DNA of 13,340 nucleotides from an uncultured Muribaculum sp. (GTDB taxonomy: Bacteria; Bacteroidota; Bacteroidia; Bacteroidales; Muribaculaceae). Below, piece by piece: positions 1-6,814 of the stretch (position 1 is the first letter of the stretch; each line of letters starts with the position of its first letter). Both the position numbers and the translations under genes were made by a program. The stretch is from positions 1 through 13,340 of the forward strand of contig CANPDS010000033.1 of NCBI GenBank assembly GCA_947573015.1, given 5' to 3'. A model generated the notes under the pieces. The model saw only the letters and a program-made list of their open reading frames with translations. It ran no database searches and was not told the DNA's origin.

Positions 1-126
1 CGAAAGAATGCCGCGGAGAGTATAAAGATATAAAATTAAATAATTCGCAATAATTGTCATGACTTACTTATGTTCTAAATTATTATGAATGTCATGTCGT
101 TTTGAGCAGCAATTTATTCAACTGAT
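1..126. other. AT-rich non-coding flank downstream of cutC
   Basis: No convincing gene is visible. On the minus strand, positions 23-30 read TATCTTTA, one base from the Bacteroidetes -7 element TAnnTTTG. The nearest TTG (48-50, minus) is 17 bases upstream rather than about 20, so a leftward promoter is only a weak possibility. The 10-mer GACTTACTTA at 61-70 recurs as the arms of an inverted repeat upstream of obgE. No clear terminator hairpin follows cutC. Confidence 0.4.
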
Positions 127-888
127 TTATAGCTTGTCTATTTGCTTTATACTTTCTACTATTGCCCTCACCTCGTCAATATGTGTTGACTTGCGGATAT
201 ATTCATCAACACCCGGTGTACCCATCGCTACCCCTTGACGCATGAATGTCATCAAGGAATCTACATTCCTCCGTGCAGATGCATGAATCTCACAGCATCC
301 GCTGCGACGCAATATTTCGGCGGCATTAGATGACGTCACACCACATCCTGCAAGAATTGTGATACGGCCTGCGGCTGCCTTATGAAGCCTGGCGAGCATA
401 TCACAGCCGGCAACCGCATCGGGAGCAAGACCTGACGTGAGAATGCGATTGCAACCAAGCGCAATCACATCCTCCAGTGCTTCAAATGGGTCTCTGACAA
501 GGTCGAAAGCCCTGTGAAAAGTGACATTCATATCCCCGGCAGCATCCACAAGGCGACGGCACGTGTCGGAATCGACACGCCCATCTGGAAGAAGAGCTCC
601 TATCACCACACCGTCAGCCCCACAACTACGGGCAATAGATATATCATCGGCCATCAGGCATACTTCATCATCGGAATACACGAAATCGCCCTCTCTGGGA
701 CGTATAAGAACATGAATTTTTATATCGGATATACGCCGTGAGGCCTTTATAAGGCCAACGGATGGTGTTATACCTCCAGATGACAAAGCCTGACAAAGTT
801 CAACACGCTCCGCTCCGCCAGCTGTAGCAGCGACTACGGAGGCAATATCTCCAGCACAGACCTCAAGGATGCAATGATCGGCAGGCAT
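127..888 (-). CDS. cutC: CutC family protein (copper homeostasis protein CutC)
   Basis: A 253-residue TIM-barrel protein of the CutC family, close to the usual family length of about 250. Family signatures are visible: an early LEVCAG (8-13), RVELC (28-32), LIRPREGDFVYS (61-72), GVVIGAL (93-99), VTFHRAFD (122-129), ILTSG (149-153), ILAGCGV (178-184) and EIHASAR (200-206). CutC was named for copper tolerance in E. coli, but that phenotype was later traced largely to the sRNA MicL encoded at the 3' end of cutC, so the biochemical role is unsettled. It is probably cytoplasmic, since no signal peptide is seen. It lies 23 bases downstream of the fucosidase gene on the same strand and is probably cotranscribed with it. 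The stop is TAA. Many cysteines are present, but no clear metal motif can be claimed. Confidence 0.93.
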   Translation of the reverse strand: MPADHCILEVCAGDIASVVAATAGGAERVELCQALSSGGITPSVGLIKASRRISDIKIHVLIRPREGDFVYSDDEVCLMADDISIARSCGADGVVIGALLPDGRVDSDTCRRLVDAAGDMNVTFHRAFDLVRDPFEALEDVIALGCNRILTSGLAPDAVAGCDMLARLHKAAAGRITILAGCGVTSSNAAEILRRSGCCEIHASARRNVDSLMTFMRQGVAMGTPGVDEYIRKSTHIDEVRAIVESIKQIDKL

Positions 889-911
889 AAGTATATGTTA
901 TAAATTTATCT

Positions 912-2213
912 TTAACGGGTGGTGAGCTCGACAATGAAATCAGCGCTTTCGGGTAGAGAATCGAGCTCGACTGATATTCCTCTTTTGGCATGGCGCACAA
1001 AATTTACCGGACTACGGTCGTCAAATCTCACAGCAGATACAACTTTCCGGTCGGTGGGCACATATATCACCGGCGTTTCAGCCGACAGAATGTGGACATA
1101 CAGTTTTTCACCCTTACGTGTGGAGGTGCCCCAACTCTGTGCCGGGAAATCTCCGGCCTCGGTTCCGTAGATCGTCTCTCCATATCGTTCCAACCACTGT
1201 CCGATGCCTTTCAGCCTATCAAGTGCTGCAGCAGGCAATGCGCCACTTGGCTGCGGACCGACATTAAGCAACAGATTGGCACCTTTGCCTGCCGCACCAA
1301 CGAGCAGACGCACCAATGTCGGAACATCCTTATAATCCTGATCTTTAATTTTGTATCCCCACATGCCATTCATCGTCTCACAGGTTTCAAGCGGCAACCG
1401 GCTTACATTCTGACCTGAAAGGCCAGATTTATTCTCGCCTGGCAGATCGCGCTCGAAAATCTGGATGTCCTCCCCTTCAAATGGGGTCTGATGATGATTA
1501 TTTCCAACAAGACATGACGGCTGGAGAGTATGTATCAGACTATATTGCTCAGGCAACTGCCAATCAAACGGCGTAGGGTCCTCATCACGGTCCCACCATC
1601 CATCAAACCATATAGCTCCGATCTCACCATAGTTTGTAAGCAACTCTGTGAGTTGTGCATTCATAAATCTATAGTAATTAGGCCAATCGGCTTTTTCCGA
1701 ATCCTTGCCGGTAGTACGTCCGGTGCGTCCCATAGGATAATCATCGCGCGTCCAGTCGATATGCGAATAATATAGATGAAGCCTTATGCCCTGTGCATGG
1801 CATTCTGCCGCAATCTCCCCGATCACATCCCTCTTAAAAGGAGTAGCGGCAACAATATTATAATCCGACTGTGCCGTATTCCACATTGAGAATCCATCGT
1901 GATGGCGTGTAGTGATGCATATATATTTCGCACCGGCATCCTTAATCGCTTTCACCCACGATGCTGCATCAAATTCAGCCGGATAAAACCCGGCGGCGGC
2001 TTTGGCATATTCATCGCGATGCGGTCCGTAATTCAAGTACCACTCACCTTGTCCGAACATACTGTATATGCCCCAGTGGATGAATACCCCAAAACGGGCA
2101 TCGGCAAATTCCTGACGCGCCTTAATGATTTCCGGAGTGGGAACATACTCTGCCATACCCGTCAGAGGCATGGCAAAAGCTACAGCTGTAAGCAGTTTTT
2201 TCAGTGTTTGCAT
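912..2213 (-). CDS. GH29 alpha-L-fucosidase, secreted
   Basis: A 433-residue exo-acting alpha-L-fucosidase of family GH29, predicted to release terminal fucose from host or plant glycans in the periplasm. Residues 1-21 form a type I signal peptide ending near GMA. The TIM-barrel domain follows, with FGVFIHWG (41-48), ITTRHHDGFSMWN (100-112) and IGAIWFDGWW (198-207). Asp204 in WFDG matches the GH29 nucleophile position. ETCETMNGMWGY (276-287) corresponds to the conserved block after it; the acid/base Glu cannot be fixed by eye. NLLLNVGPQPSG (314-325) is also typical, and a small beta-rich C-terminal domain follows. The gene has its own consensus promoter 27-35 bases upstream and precedes cutC by 23 bases. 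Fine substrate linkage cannot be told from the sequence. Confidence 0.94.
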   Translation of the reverse strand: MQTLKKLLTAVAFAMPLTGMAEYVPTPEIIKARQEFADARFGVFIHWGIYSMFGQGEWYLNYGPHRDEYAKAAAGFYPAEFDAASWVKAIKDAGAKYICITTRHHDGFSMWNTAQSDYNIVAATPFKRDVIGEIAAECHAQGIRLHLYYSHIDWTRDDYPMGRTGRTTGKDSEKADWPNYYRFMNAQLTELLTNYGEIGAIWFDGWWDRDEDPTPFDWQLPEQYSLIHTLQPSCLVGNNHHQTPFEGEDIQIFERDLPGENKSGLSGQNVSRLPLETCETMNGMWGYKIKDQDYKDVPTLVRLLVGAAGKGANLLLNVGPQPSGALPAAALDRLKGIGQWLERYGETIYGTEAGDFPAQSWGTSTRKGEKLYVHILSAETPVIYVPTDRKVVSAVRFDDRSPVNFVRHAKRGISVELDSLPESADFIVELTTR

Positions 2214-2245
2214 GGCAAGCTCTAAATAAGTTCATCTTCTGCTTA

Positions 2246-2276
2246 CAAAGATAGTCTTTTGAAATCATTCTGACAA
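2246..2276 (-). promoter_or_regulatory. Bacteroidetes-type promoter for the fucosidase-cutC pair
   Basis: Read on the minus strand, TTG (2274-2276) is followed by a 20-base spacer and then TATCTTTG (2246-2253). This matches the Bacteroidetes primary sigma consensus of TTG near -33 and TAnnTTTG near -7. The expected start site near 2239-2241 gives a leader of about 27 bases before the fucosidase ATG. The upstream half lies inside the last codons of the SPOR-domain gene, so it is an internal promoter that would let the two distal genes be expressed apart from the upstream three. Confidence 0.75.
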
Positions 2277-2789
2277 TGGGTAGCGTTGTGGTTTCAACAG
2301 CAGTGGATAAGGGGTTTTGGTGAATATGCGCTTGTCGGCACATATTATCTCATAGGCAGCGGCGGCCTCCTCGGGAGAGGAAGTAGTGGCGGCAATCACA
2401 AAGTAAAGAGGTTCGGCGGTGACAACAAGTGTCGCGCTGTCGTACCCCTCGCTTCTGAGACGGTCTACCAACGACTTTGCATTGAACACCTGCTTAAATT
2501 GCGACACAGCAATATTATATTGCTTTACATCGTCAGGCACCGACACGCCGGCCACACACTTCACTGCAACAGTCATTGTGGGTATGGTGTCCCGGCCAAC
2601 TATCGTTCGTGACTGTACCGACTCCTTGCGTATCCGCTCATATATAGTACCCTCTATCCCTGAGTCAGTCTCCGTCTTCTCCTTTACCGCTTCGTAGGCA
2701 GCACGGTAATTAGCCTCGTTGGTCTTGCACGAAACGAATGTCATGGACGCGATGCATCCGGCGGCAAGCAATATATGTATCTTGTTCAT
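2265..2789 (-). CDS. SPOR-domain lipoprotein
   Basis: A 174-residue predicted lipoprotein. The N-terminus MNKIHILLAAGCIASMTFVS precedes Cys21, giving a lipobox-like FVSC. Residues 88-150 fit a SPOR domain: a short beta strand (YNIAVSQF), a helix with NAKSLVDRLRSEGYD, strands around ATLVV and LYFVIAATT, then a second helix with SPEEAAAAYEII. SPOR domains bind denuded peptidoglycan glycan strands and often localise proteins to the septum. The segment at 22-75 is charged and probably a linker, with no recognised domain. The ATG overlaps the stop of the phosphoesterase gene by four bases (ATGA), so translation is probably coupled. The SPOR call rests on pattern and predicted fold by eye. Confidence 0.72.
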   Translation of the reverse strand: MNKIHILLAAGCIASMTFVSCKTNEANYRAAYEAVKEKTETDSGIEGTIYERIRKESVQSRTIVGRDTIPTMTVAVKCVAGVSVPDDVKQYNIAVSQFKQVFNAKSLVDRLRSEGYDSATLVVTAEPLYFVIAATTSSPEEAAAAYEIICADKRIFTKTPYPLLLKPQRYPLSE

Positions 2790-3295
2790 CGTGATGTATA
2801 ATTCTTTGATAATTCGATCACCTCCAGATCGTGTGGCGCTCCGTTGTCAAGGGTGAAGCGTACAAGTGTGCGTACCTGCTGCCAACCATATACTCCGGCA
2901 GCTCCGGGATTAATGTGCAGCAAATTTAATTCATGATCATACTTCACCCGCAATATATGGCTATGACCGTCGATCATCAACTGAGTGCCATACTGCCGGA
3001 GCAATGGTTTCAGTCCCGGAGAGTATTTCCCAGGATATCCTCCGATATGTGTTATCAGAGTCTTTACCCCTTCAAGTTCAAAGTTGAGCAATTCCGGACA
3101 CTTACGGCGCACCATTCCATGATCGATGTTGCCACATACAGCACGTACCACCGGAGCTACCTCGCCCAACCGCTTCAATATGTCGAAATCGCCCACATCA
3201 CCGGCATGCCATATCTCATCGCAGTCTTTGAAATGCATGGCATAGCGGTCATCCCAATATCCATGTGTATCCGAAAGCAATCCTATCCGTTTCAT
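2786..3295 (-). CDS. YfcE/MJ0936-type metallophosphoesterase
   Basis: A 169-residue single-domain calcineurin-like phosphoesterase. All the metal-binding signature blocks are in order: SDTHG (8-12, with Asp9 and His11), HAGDVGD (30-36, Asp33), GNID (55-58, Asn56), THIGG (82-86, His83) and DGHSH (109-113, His111 and His113). Members of this family are Mn-dependent phosphodiesterases active on model substrates; the physiological substrate is generally unknown. It is cytoplasmic, as no signal peptide is present. The gene overlaps both neighbours by ATGA (3292-3295 upstream, 2786-2789 downstream). Coupling of a cytoplasmic phosphodiesterase to two exported lipoproteins is not explained by known pathways and may simply be operon packing. 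Confidence 0.9.
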   Translation of the reverse strand: MKRIGLLSDTHGYWDDRYAMHFKDCDEIWHAGDVGDFDILKRLGEVAPVVRAVCGNIDHGMVRRKCPELLNFELEGVKTLITHIGGYPGKYSPGLKPLLRQYGTQLMIDGHSHILRVKYDHELNLLHINPGAAGVYGWQQVRTLVRFTLDNGAPHDLEVIELSKNYTSR

Positions 3296-5991
3296 TGTCT
3301 GATAACACGTGCATAGCGCAACAGTGCGCGGTTTACATTCACATTCATATTGTCTATATCAAGGCGCAACGACATAGTGTTGACACCCTTGCGGAGCTTT
3401 ATACTGAGCATATTGGAATATCCTGTGGAGAGCCACTCGTCAAGACCGCGCTGCGGCATCACCACAGCCCCCGCCTCGGCATCGTTTACATATAGCTGAC
3501 GTATGGCGCATTTATTATCGGTGTTGATAGGGCCGCAACCGTTGGCATACCGGAAATCGATAAAATAGTCGCCAGCCTCAGCCACAGTGACCGTAAAGTC
3601 CAGACGGCGGTTGCGCGTAGTTGATGTTTCTACAAATTCCGAAGCAATCTTACTGTTGGAGATCAAGGCCGTACCAGTAGCACCCATCCGTGAAGCCGGT
3701 ACAATGGTCAACGCCCCGTCAGGGATATATTCGTAAGGAGCACACGTATATCCGACAAAATGTTCATTGCTCACAGGCATCACATCCATAAGGGTGTAGG
3801 TTGACTGCTCGACAAAAGGAACAGATGGAGTGGTGAGCTGTTGCATAAGGTTGGAATTGAAATAGATATCATAGTCGATGCCCTCAGAAAAATTTGTCAC
3901 CTCAGCCTGAGTGGGGCTAATCCATTTCAAATCAGGAGTCGCCGGCATCCATGCCTGCGGCTGATTGTTGATATCCTGATCAGGAATGCGGTTTCCGGCC
4001 ATTTCTATCACCACCTCCACATCGCCCGTGGCATCGGCAGGAAGTATGAGATCAGAGGAAGCCTTTCCATTGATGGTAAACGACTTCACCCGATCGCCTG
4101 TGCCATTGACCTGCACGGTAACCATAGCATTGCGGTAGCGCAGTCCGGAAAGAGTTTTTGGTCCGGTAAGGGATGCCGGTACAAATGGAGCGAAATGCAT
4201 ACCGTCGGTCTGAAGATCAATACCCATTATCACACGAAGTATCATGCCGGCCATGCCTGTGCAACTCCATAACTGAGAGTCGGAGTTAACGGCTGTGCCA
4301 CGGTAGTCGCCGTTAGAGGCCACAAAAAGTTCCTTGTTGGTGCCAAACATGGCAGCCGCCCTGCACATCGCGGCAAACCCCTTTTCAAATGCCTTCATAT
4401 TGCCGGCTTTGCGTGCCGCCAGATTCCAATAGGCCTGCACAAACGGCCACACAGCATCATTATGATAAGGATTTATACCAGGGAGCTGCGGATATACCGA
4501 CGAGATGCCATATGGAGTATATGGCGTCTTGCTGATTATCGATCTTGCCATATCATCATTGGCCACTCCGAAAAGTATTGCCAGTGCCTGGCCGAGATTG
4601 TCGGTAGCCTGCGACTGTACAGGGTATACTCCACCATAAAGATACTCCGAATAATATCCGAGATTAGGTATCCAGAGATTATTGTTGACAGCATTGGATA
4701 TCTCGCAATCCATACCATTCCATAGAGGGGCTATTTTTGTATCGGGTGCGGCCTTTATCATCGCATCGCGCACCTTGAATGCCTCGGCAAACATCACATT
4801 TGTGCCAAGACACATCGACTCGTAGATATCCTTAGGCTGCATCCACTTGGGATACGTCTGCTCGCGCCAGTCGAGATACGATTGTTCGCCACGCATGAGC
4901 TTATAGTCAGGATTCCACACCACACGCATATCCGCGTTGAGAGTGTTTTCTATCGCTTCGAGAGCCTCATCAAGGATCTCTCTATCGCCCGTTGCCTTAT
5001 ATACTTCCCATGCCGCCATCGCCCATACCACACGGTCGGAACTTACCGGCCATGAACCACCGGTACCGGTGTCCTGCACTATCACCTTACCATCGGGTGT
5101 ATCCTTAAGTTTCGCCTTTAGCGAACGCCATGTACCGTATGGGTCAATCAATGCCAACGACAGATATGCCGAATAGCTGACATCGCGTGTCCACACACCA
5201 TCCCACTCCTTGCCGGCGCGGTAAGTACTGTCGGGACGGATATTCGACACGATCTCAGCCATCGCCATGTTTGACAACGCATTGACGAGCATCTGCTGTG
5301 ACTGGTATGAAGGCATATCCTCTGAAAGTGAATCGATTCGCCATCCTTCGGGATCTGCGGGACGGCTTACAGCAGGATTAAGATTAAGCGTCACCTCATA
5401 CACGCCGTCACCGCGGTCGGCAAGTTTCCGGTCATCTTTCCCATAGAGATTTTCAAAATCCCAATTAAGAGGATTGACACTACCTGCCACCCAAACGCCC
5501 TTGAAGTCATCGCGATATATGGTATCGTTGGTCGGAGTAACATAATACCCCTTTTCCTTAAAACTGCGGAACACGGGCGACATGTCCACACGCAGGGTCC
5601 ACTGAGTATTAGTGTCGAGATGCTGCTCTGCAACCTCTTTCTTTATAGAATCGGCCTCATGTATTGCCTCCCCGAAGGTAAACACAGTGTCGGCCCCTAC
5701 CACTACTGTATGCGTCTTTCCATTCGACAGCTCATTGTCACGGCTGTTGAGCGACAACCGGAAATGCAGCAGACGCGAGATGCCACTCTCCTCCGGACTT
5801 CTGTAGTTGGTAGATATCTCATAAGGACTTATGGCATAAGCTGTAAAACCATTCTGACACACACTGTCGGTATAAACGGTAAACTCCGCCGACTGATATA
5901 TGACATTGCCTGGATGCGAGGTTCTTTCGCAACCCGAAAAAGCGATGCCGCACATGCACGATAAAGGAATAATCGCAAACAGAGACTTCAT
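3292..5991 (-). CDS. Large lipoprotein with (alpha/alpha)6 six-hairpin glycosidase domain
   Basis: An 899-residue exported protein. A signal peptide ends at Cys21 (FSGC), suggesting a lipoprotein. Residues 128-205 look like a beta-sandwich carbohydrate-binding or Ig-like domain (GVWVAGSVNPLNW at 165-177, then GDGVYEVTLNLNP). Residues about 225-590 resemble a six-hairpin glycosidase: GKEWDGVWTRDVSYS (260-274), a WREQ at 375-378, and GINPYHNDAVWPFVQAYW (505-522), as in MGH1-like and related clan GH-G/GH-L enzymes. A beta domain (about 590-665) follows, and residues 755-899 look like a CBM6/35-type module (AGDYFIDFRYANG at 806-818). Substrate and exact family cannot be assigned; catalytic acid and base are only candidates (Asp270, Glu377). 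It is the first gene of the minus-strand unit, and its ATG is preceded by a long AT-rich spacer. Confidence 0.75.
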   Translation of the reverse strand: MKSLFAIIPLSCMCGIAFSGCERTSHPGNVIYQSAEFTVYTDSVCQNGFTAYAISPYEISTNYRSPEESGISRLLHFRLSLNSRDNELSNGKTHTVVVGADTVFTFGEAIHEADSIKKEVAEQHLDTNTQWTLRVDMSPVFRSFKEKGYYVTPTNDTIYRDDFKGVWVAGSVNPLNWDFENLYGKDDRKLADRGDGVYEVTLNLNPAVSRPADPEGWRIDSLSEDMPSYQSQQMLVNALSNMAMAEIVSNIRPDSTYRAGKEWDGVWTRDVSYSAYLSLALIDPYGTWRSLKAKLKDTPDGKVIVQDTGTGGSWPVSSDRVVWAMAAWEVYKATGDREILDEALEAIENTLNADMRVVWNPDYKLMRGEQSYLDWREQTYPKWMQPKDIYESMCLGTNVMFAEAFKVRDAMIKAAPDTKIAPLWNGMDCEISNAVNNNLWIPNLGYYSEYLYGGVYPVQSQATDNLGQALAILFGVANDDMARSIISKTPYTPYGISSVYPQLPGINPYHNDAVWPFVQAYWNLAARKAGNMKAFEKGFAAMCRAAAMFGTNKELFVASNGDYRGTAVNSDSQLWSCTGMAGMILRVIMGIDLQTDGMHFAPFVPASLTGPKTLSGLRYRNAMVTVQVNGTGDRVKSFTINGKASSDLILPADATGDVEVVIEMAGNRIPDQDINNQPQAWMPATPDLKWISPTQAEVTNFSEGIDYDIYFNSNLMQQLTTPSVPFVEQSTYTLMDVMPVSNEHFVGYTCAPYEYIPDGALTIVPASRMGATGTALISNSKIASEFVETSTTRNRRLDFTVTVAEAGDYFIDFRYANGCGPINTDNKCAIRQLYVNDAEAGAVVMPQRGLDEWLSTGYSNMLSIKLRKGVNTMSLRLDIDNMNVNVNRALLRYARVIRQ

Positions 5992-6132
5992 AAATTGTCG
6001 AATTTATCTGCTAATTTAATGATTCCCCACGGATAAAGTTCAACATTCGCTCAAAATTTACAAGCATACCACCATAAAATGCCCTAAATGCATATAAGAC
6101 GACTTCAGTTTCTAAGTGTCTGAAAATTTCGC

Positions 6133-6140
6133 TAATTTTG
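6133..6140 (+). promoter_or_regulatory. Possible promoter -7 element for obgE
   Basis: TAATTTTG fits TAnnTTTG exactly. Twenty bases upstream there is TTC (6110-6112) instead of TTG, so the -33 half is weak. If used, it would give an unusually long leader of about 200 bases, which would include the inverted repeat at 6260-6328. Confidence 0.4.
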
Positions 6141-6259
6141 CACTATCAATTTGTTTTAACTATATAATAGTAGAGATGCAGCGAATTACATAACCGAAAT
6201 TCAACCGGACTTCGATTATCAAAATGAACATTCGCACCACCTTACACCTTAATTATATA

Positions 6260-6328
6260 TTAAGTAAGTCTTGAAAATTATTACGTAACATAAATTATAA
6301 TTACTTTATATTTTGACGACTTACTTAA
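6260..6328. repeat. 11-base perfect inverted repeat upstream of obgE
   Basis: TTAAGTAAGTC at 6260-6270 and its exact reverse complement GACTTACTTAA at 6318-6328 flank a 47-base AT-rich spacer. The right arm ends 24 bases before the obgE start codon. A ten-base part of the arm also occurs at 61-70. It could be a protein-binding dyad, a weak RNA stem, or recombinase sites, but no recombinase gene lies nearby. Confidence 0.6.
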
Positions 6329-6352
6329 CCGAAATTTGAAAGTATATACATT

Positions 6353-6796
6353 ATGGCTGACTCCAACTTCATAGACTATGTAAAGATCCTTTGCCGAAGC
6401 GGCAAAGGAGGTGCCGGATCACGGCATTTCTATCGTGCGAAATATATACCCAAAGGTGGTCCTGACGGTGGTGACGGTGGTCGTGGAGGACACATCATAC
6501 TCCGTGGCAACAAACACATGTGGACACTCCTTCCACTAAAATATCAGCGCCACGTATTTGCCGGTAACGGAAGCGCCGGCACCGGCAACCGCTCGTCGGG
6601 CAAAGATGGCGAGGACAAGATAATCGAAGTGCCCTGCGGCACAGTGGTATTTGATGCAGAAACCGGAGAGTTTCTGTGTGAAGTGACACAGGATGGCGAG
6701 GAGATCAAGCTGCTTAAGGGTGGCAAAGGAGGCCTTGGTAACTGGCACTTCAAGAGCGCTACAAACCAGACTCCACGGTATGCGCAGCCCGGCTAA
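6353..6796 (+). CDS. obgE: ObgE N-terminal Obg-domain fragment
   Basis: A 147-residue product containing the complete glycine-rich Obg fold. It starts MADSNFIDYVKI, the standard Bacteroidetes start, and has a glycine-rich stretch from about 17 to 47 (SGKGGAGS, GGPDGGDGGRGG), GKDGEDKIIEVPCGTVV (84-100), LLKGGKGGLGNWHF (121-134) and TNQTPRYAQPG (137-147). In known Obg structures this fold inserts near the peptidyl-transferase centre of the 50S subunit. It ends at the premature TAA. On its own it would lack GTPase activity. Confidence 0.85.
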   Translation: MADSNFIDYVKILCRSGKGGAGSRHFYRAKYIPKGGPDGGDGGRGGHIILRGNKHMWTLLPLKYQRHVFAGNGSAGTGNRSSGKDGEDKIIEVPCGTVVFDAETGEFLCEVTQDGEEIKLLKGGKGGLGNWHFKSATNQTPRYAQPG

Positions 6797-6814
6797 CCCG
6801 CAATAGAAAAGACA

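Larger units (their letters stand above)
5992..6352. other. 361-base divergent intergenic region
   Basis: An AT-rich spacer between the minus-strand glycosidase unit and plus-strand obgE. It contains a possible plus promoter at 6133-6140, an 11-base inverted repeat (6260-6328), and an 11-base direct repeat TAACCGAAATT at 6191-6201 and 6326-6336. On the minus strand 6052-6060 reads TAAATTTTG, a loose match (three instead of two spacer bases) to the -7 element that could serve the glycosidase gene. Tiny frames (ATG at 6177 with five codons, ATG at 6224 with 16 codons) exist in the obgE leader, but nothing indicates they are translated. No RNA gene is recognised. Confidence 0.5.

Noticed and set aside
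6163..6168. TATAAT with TTGCAC 19 bases upstream, resembling an E. coli sigma-70 promoter
   Set aside because: Bacteroidetes do not use this consensus, and the area is AT-rich; such matches arise by chance.
6224..6274. 16-codon frame in the obgE leader as a possible leader peptide
   Set aside because: No ribosome binding site, no codon pattern suggesting attenuation, and no terminator/antiterminator pair after it.
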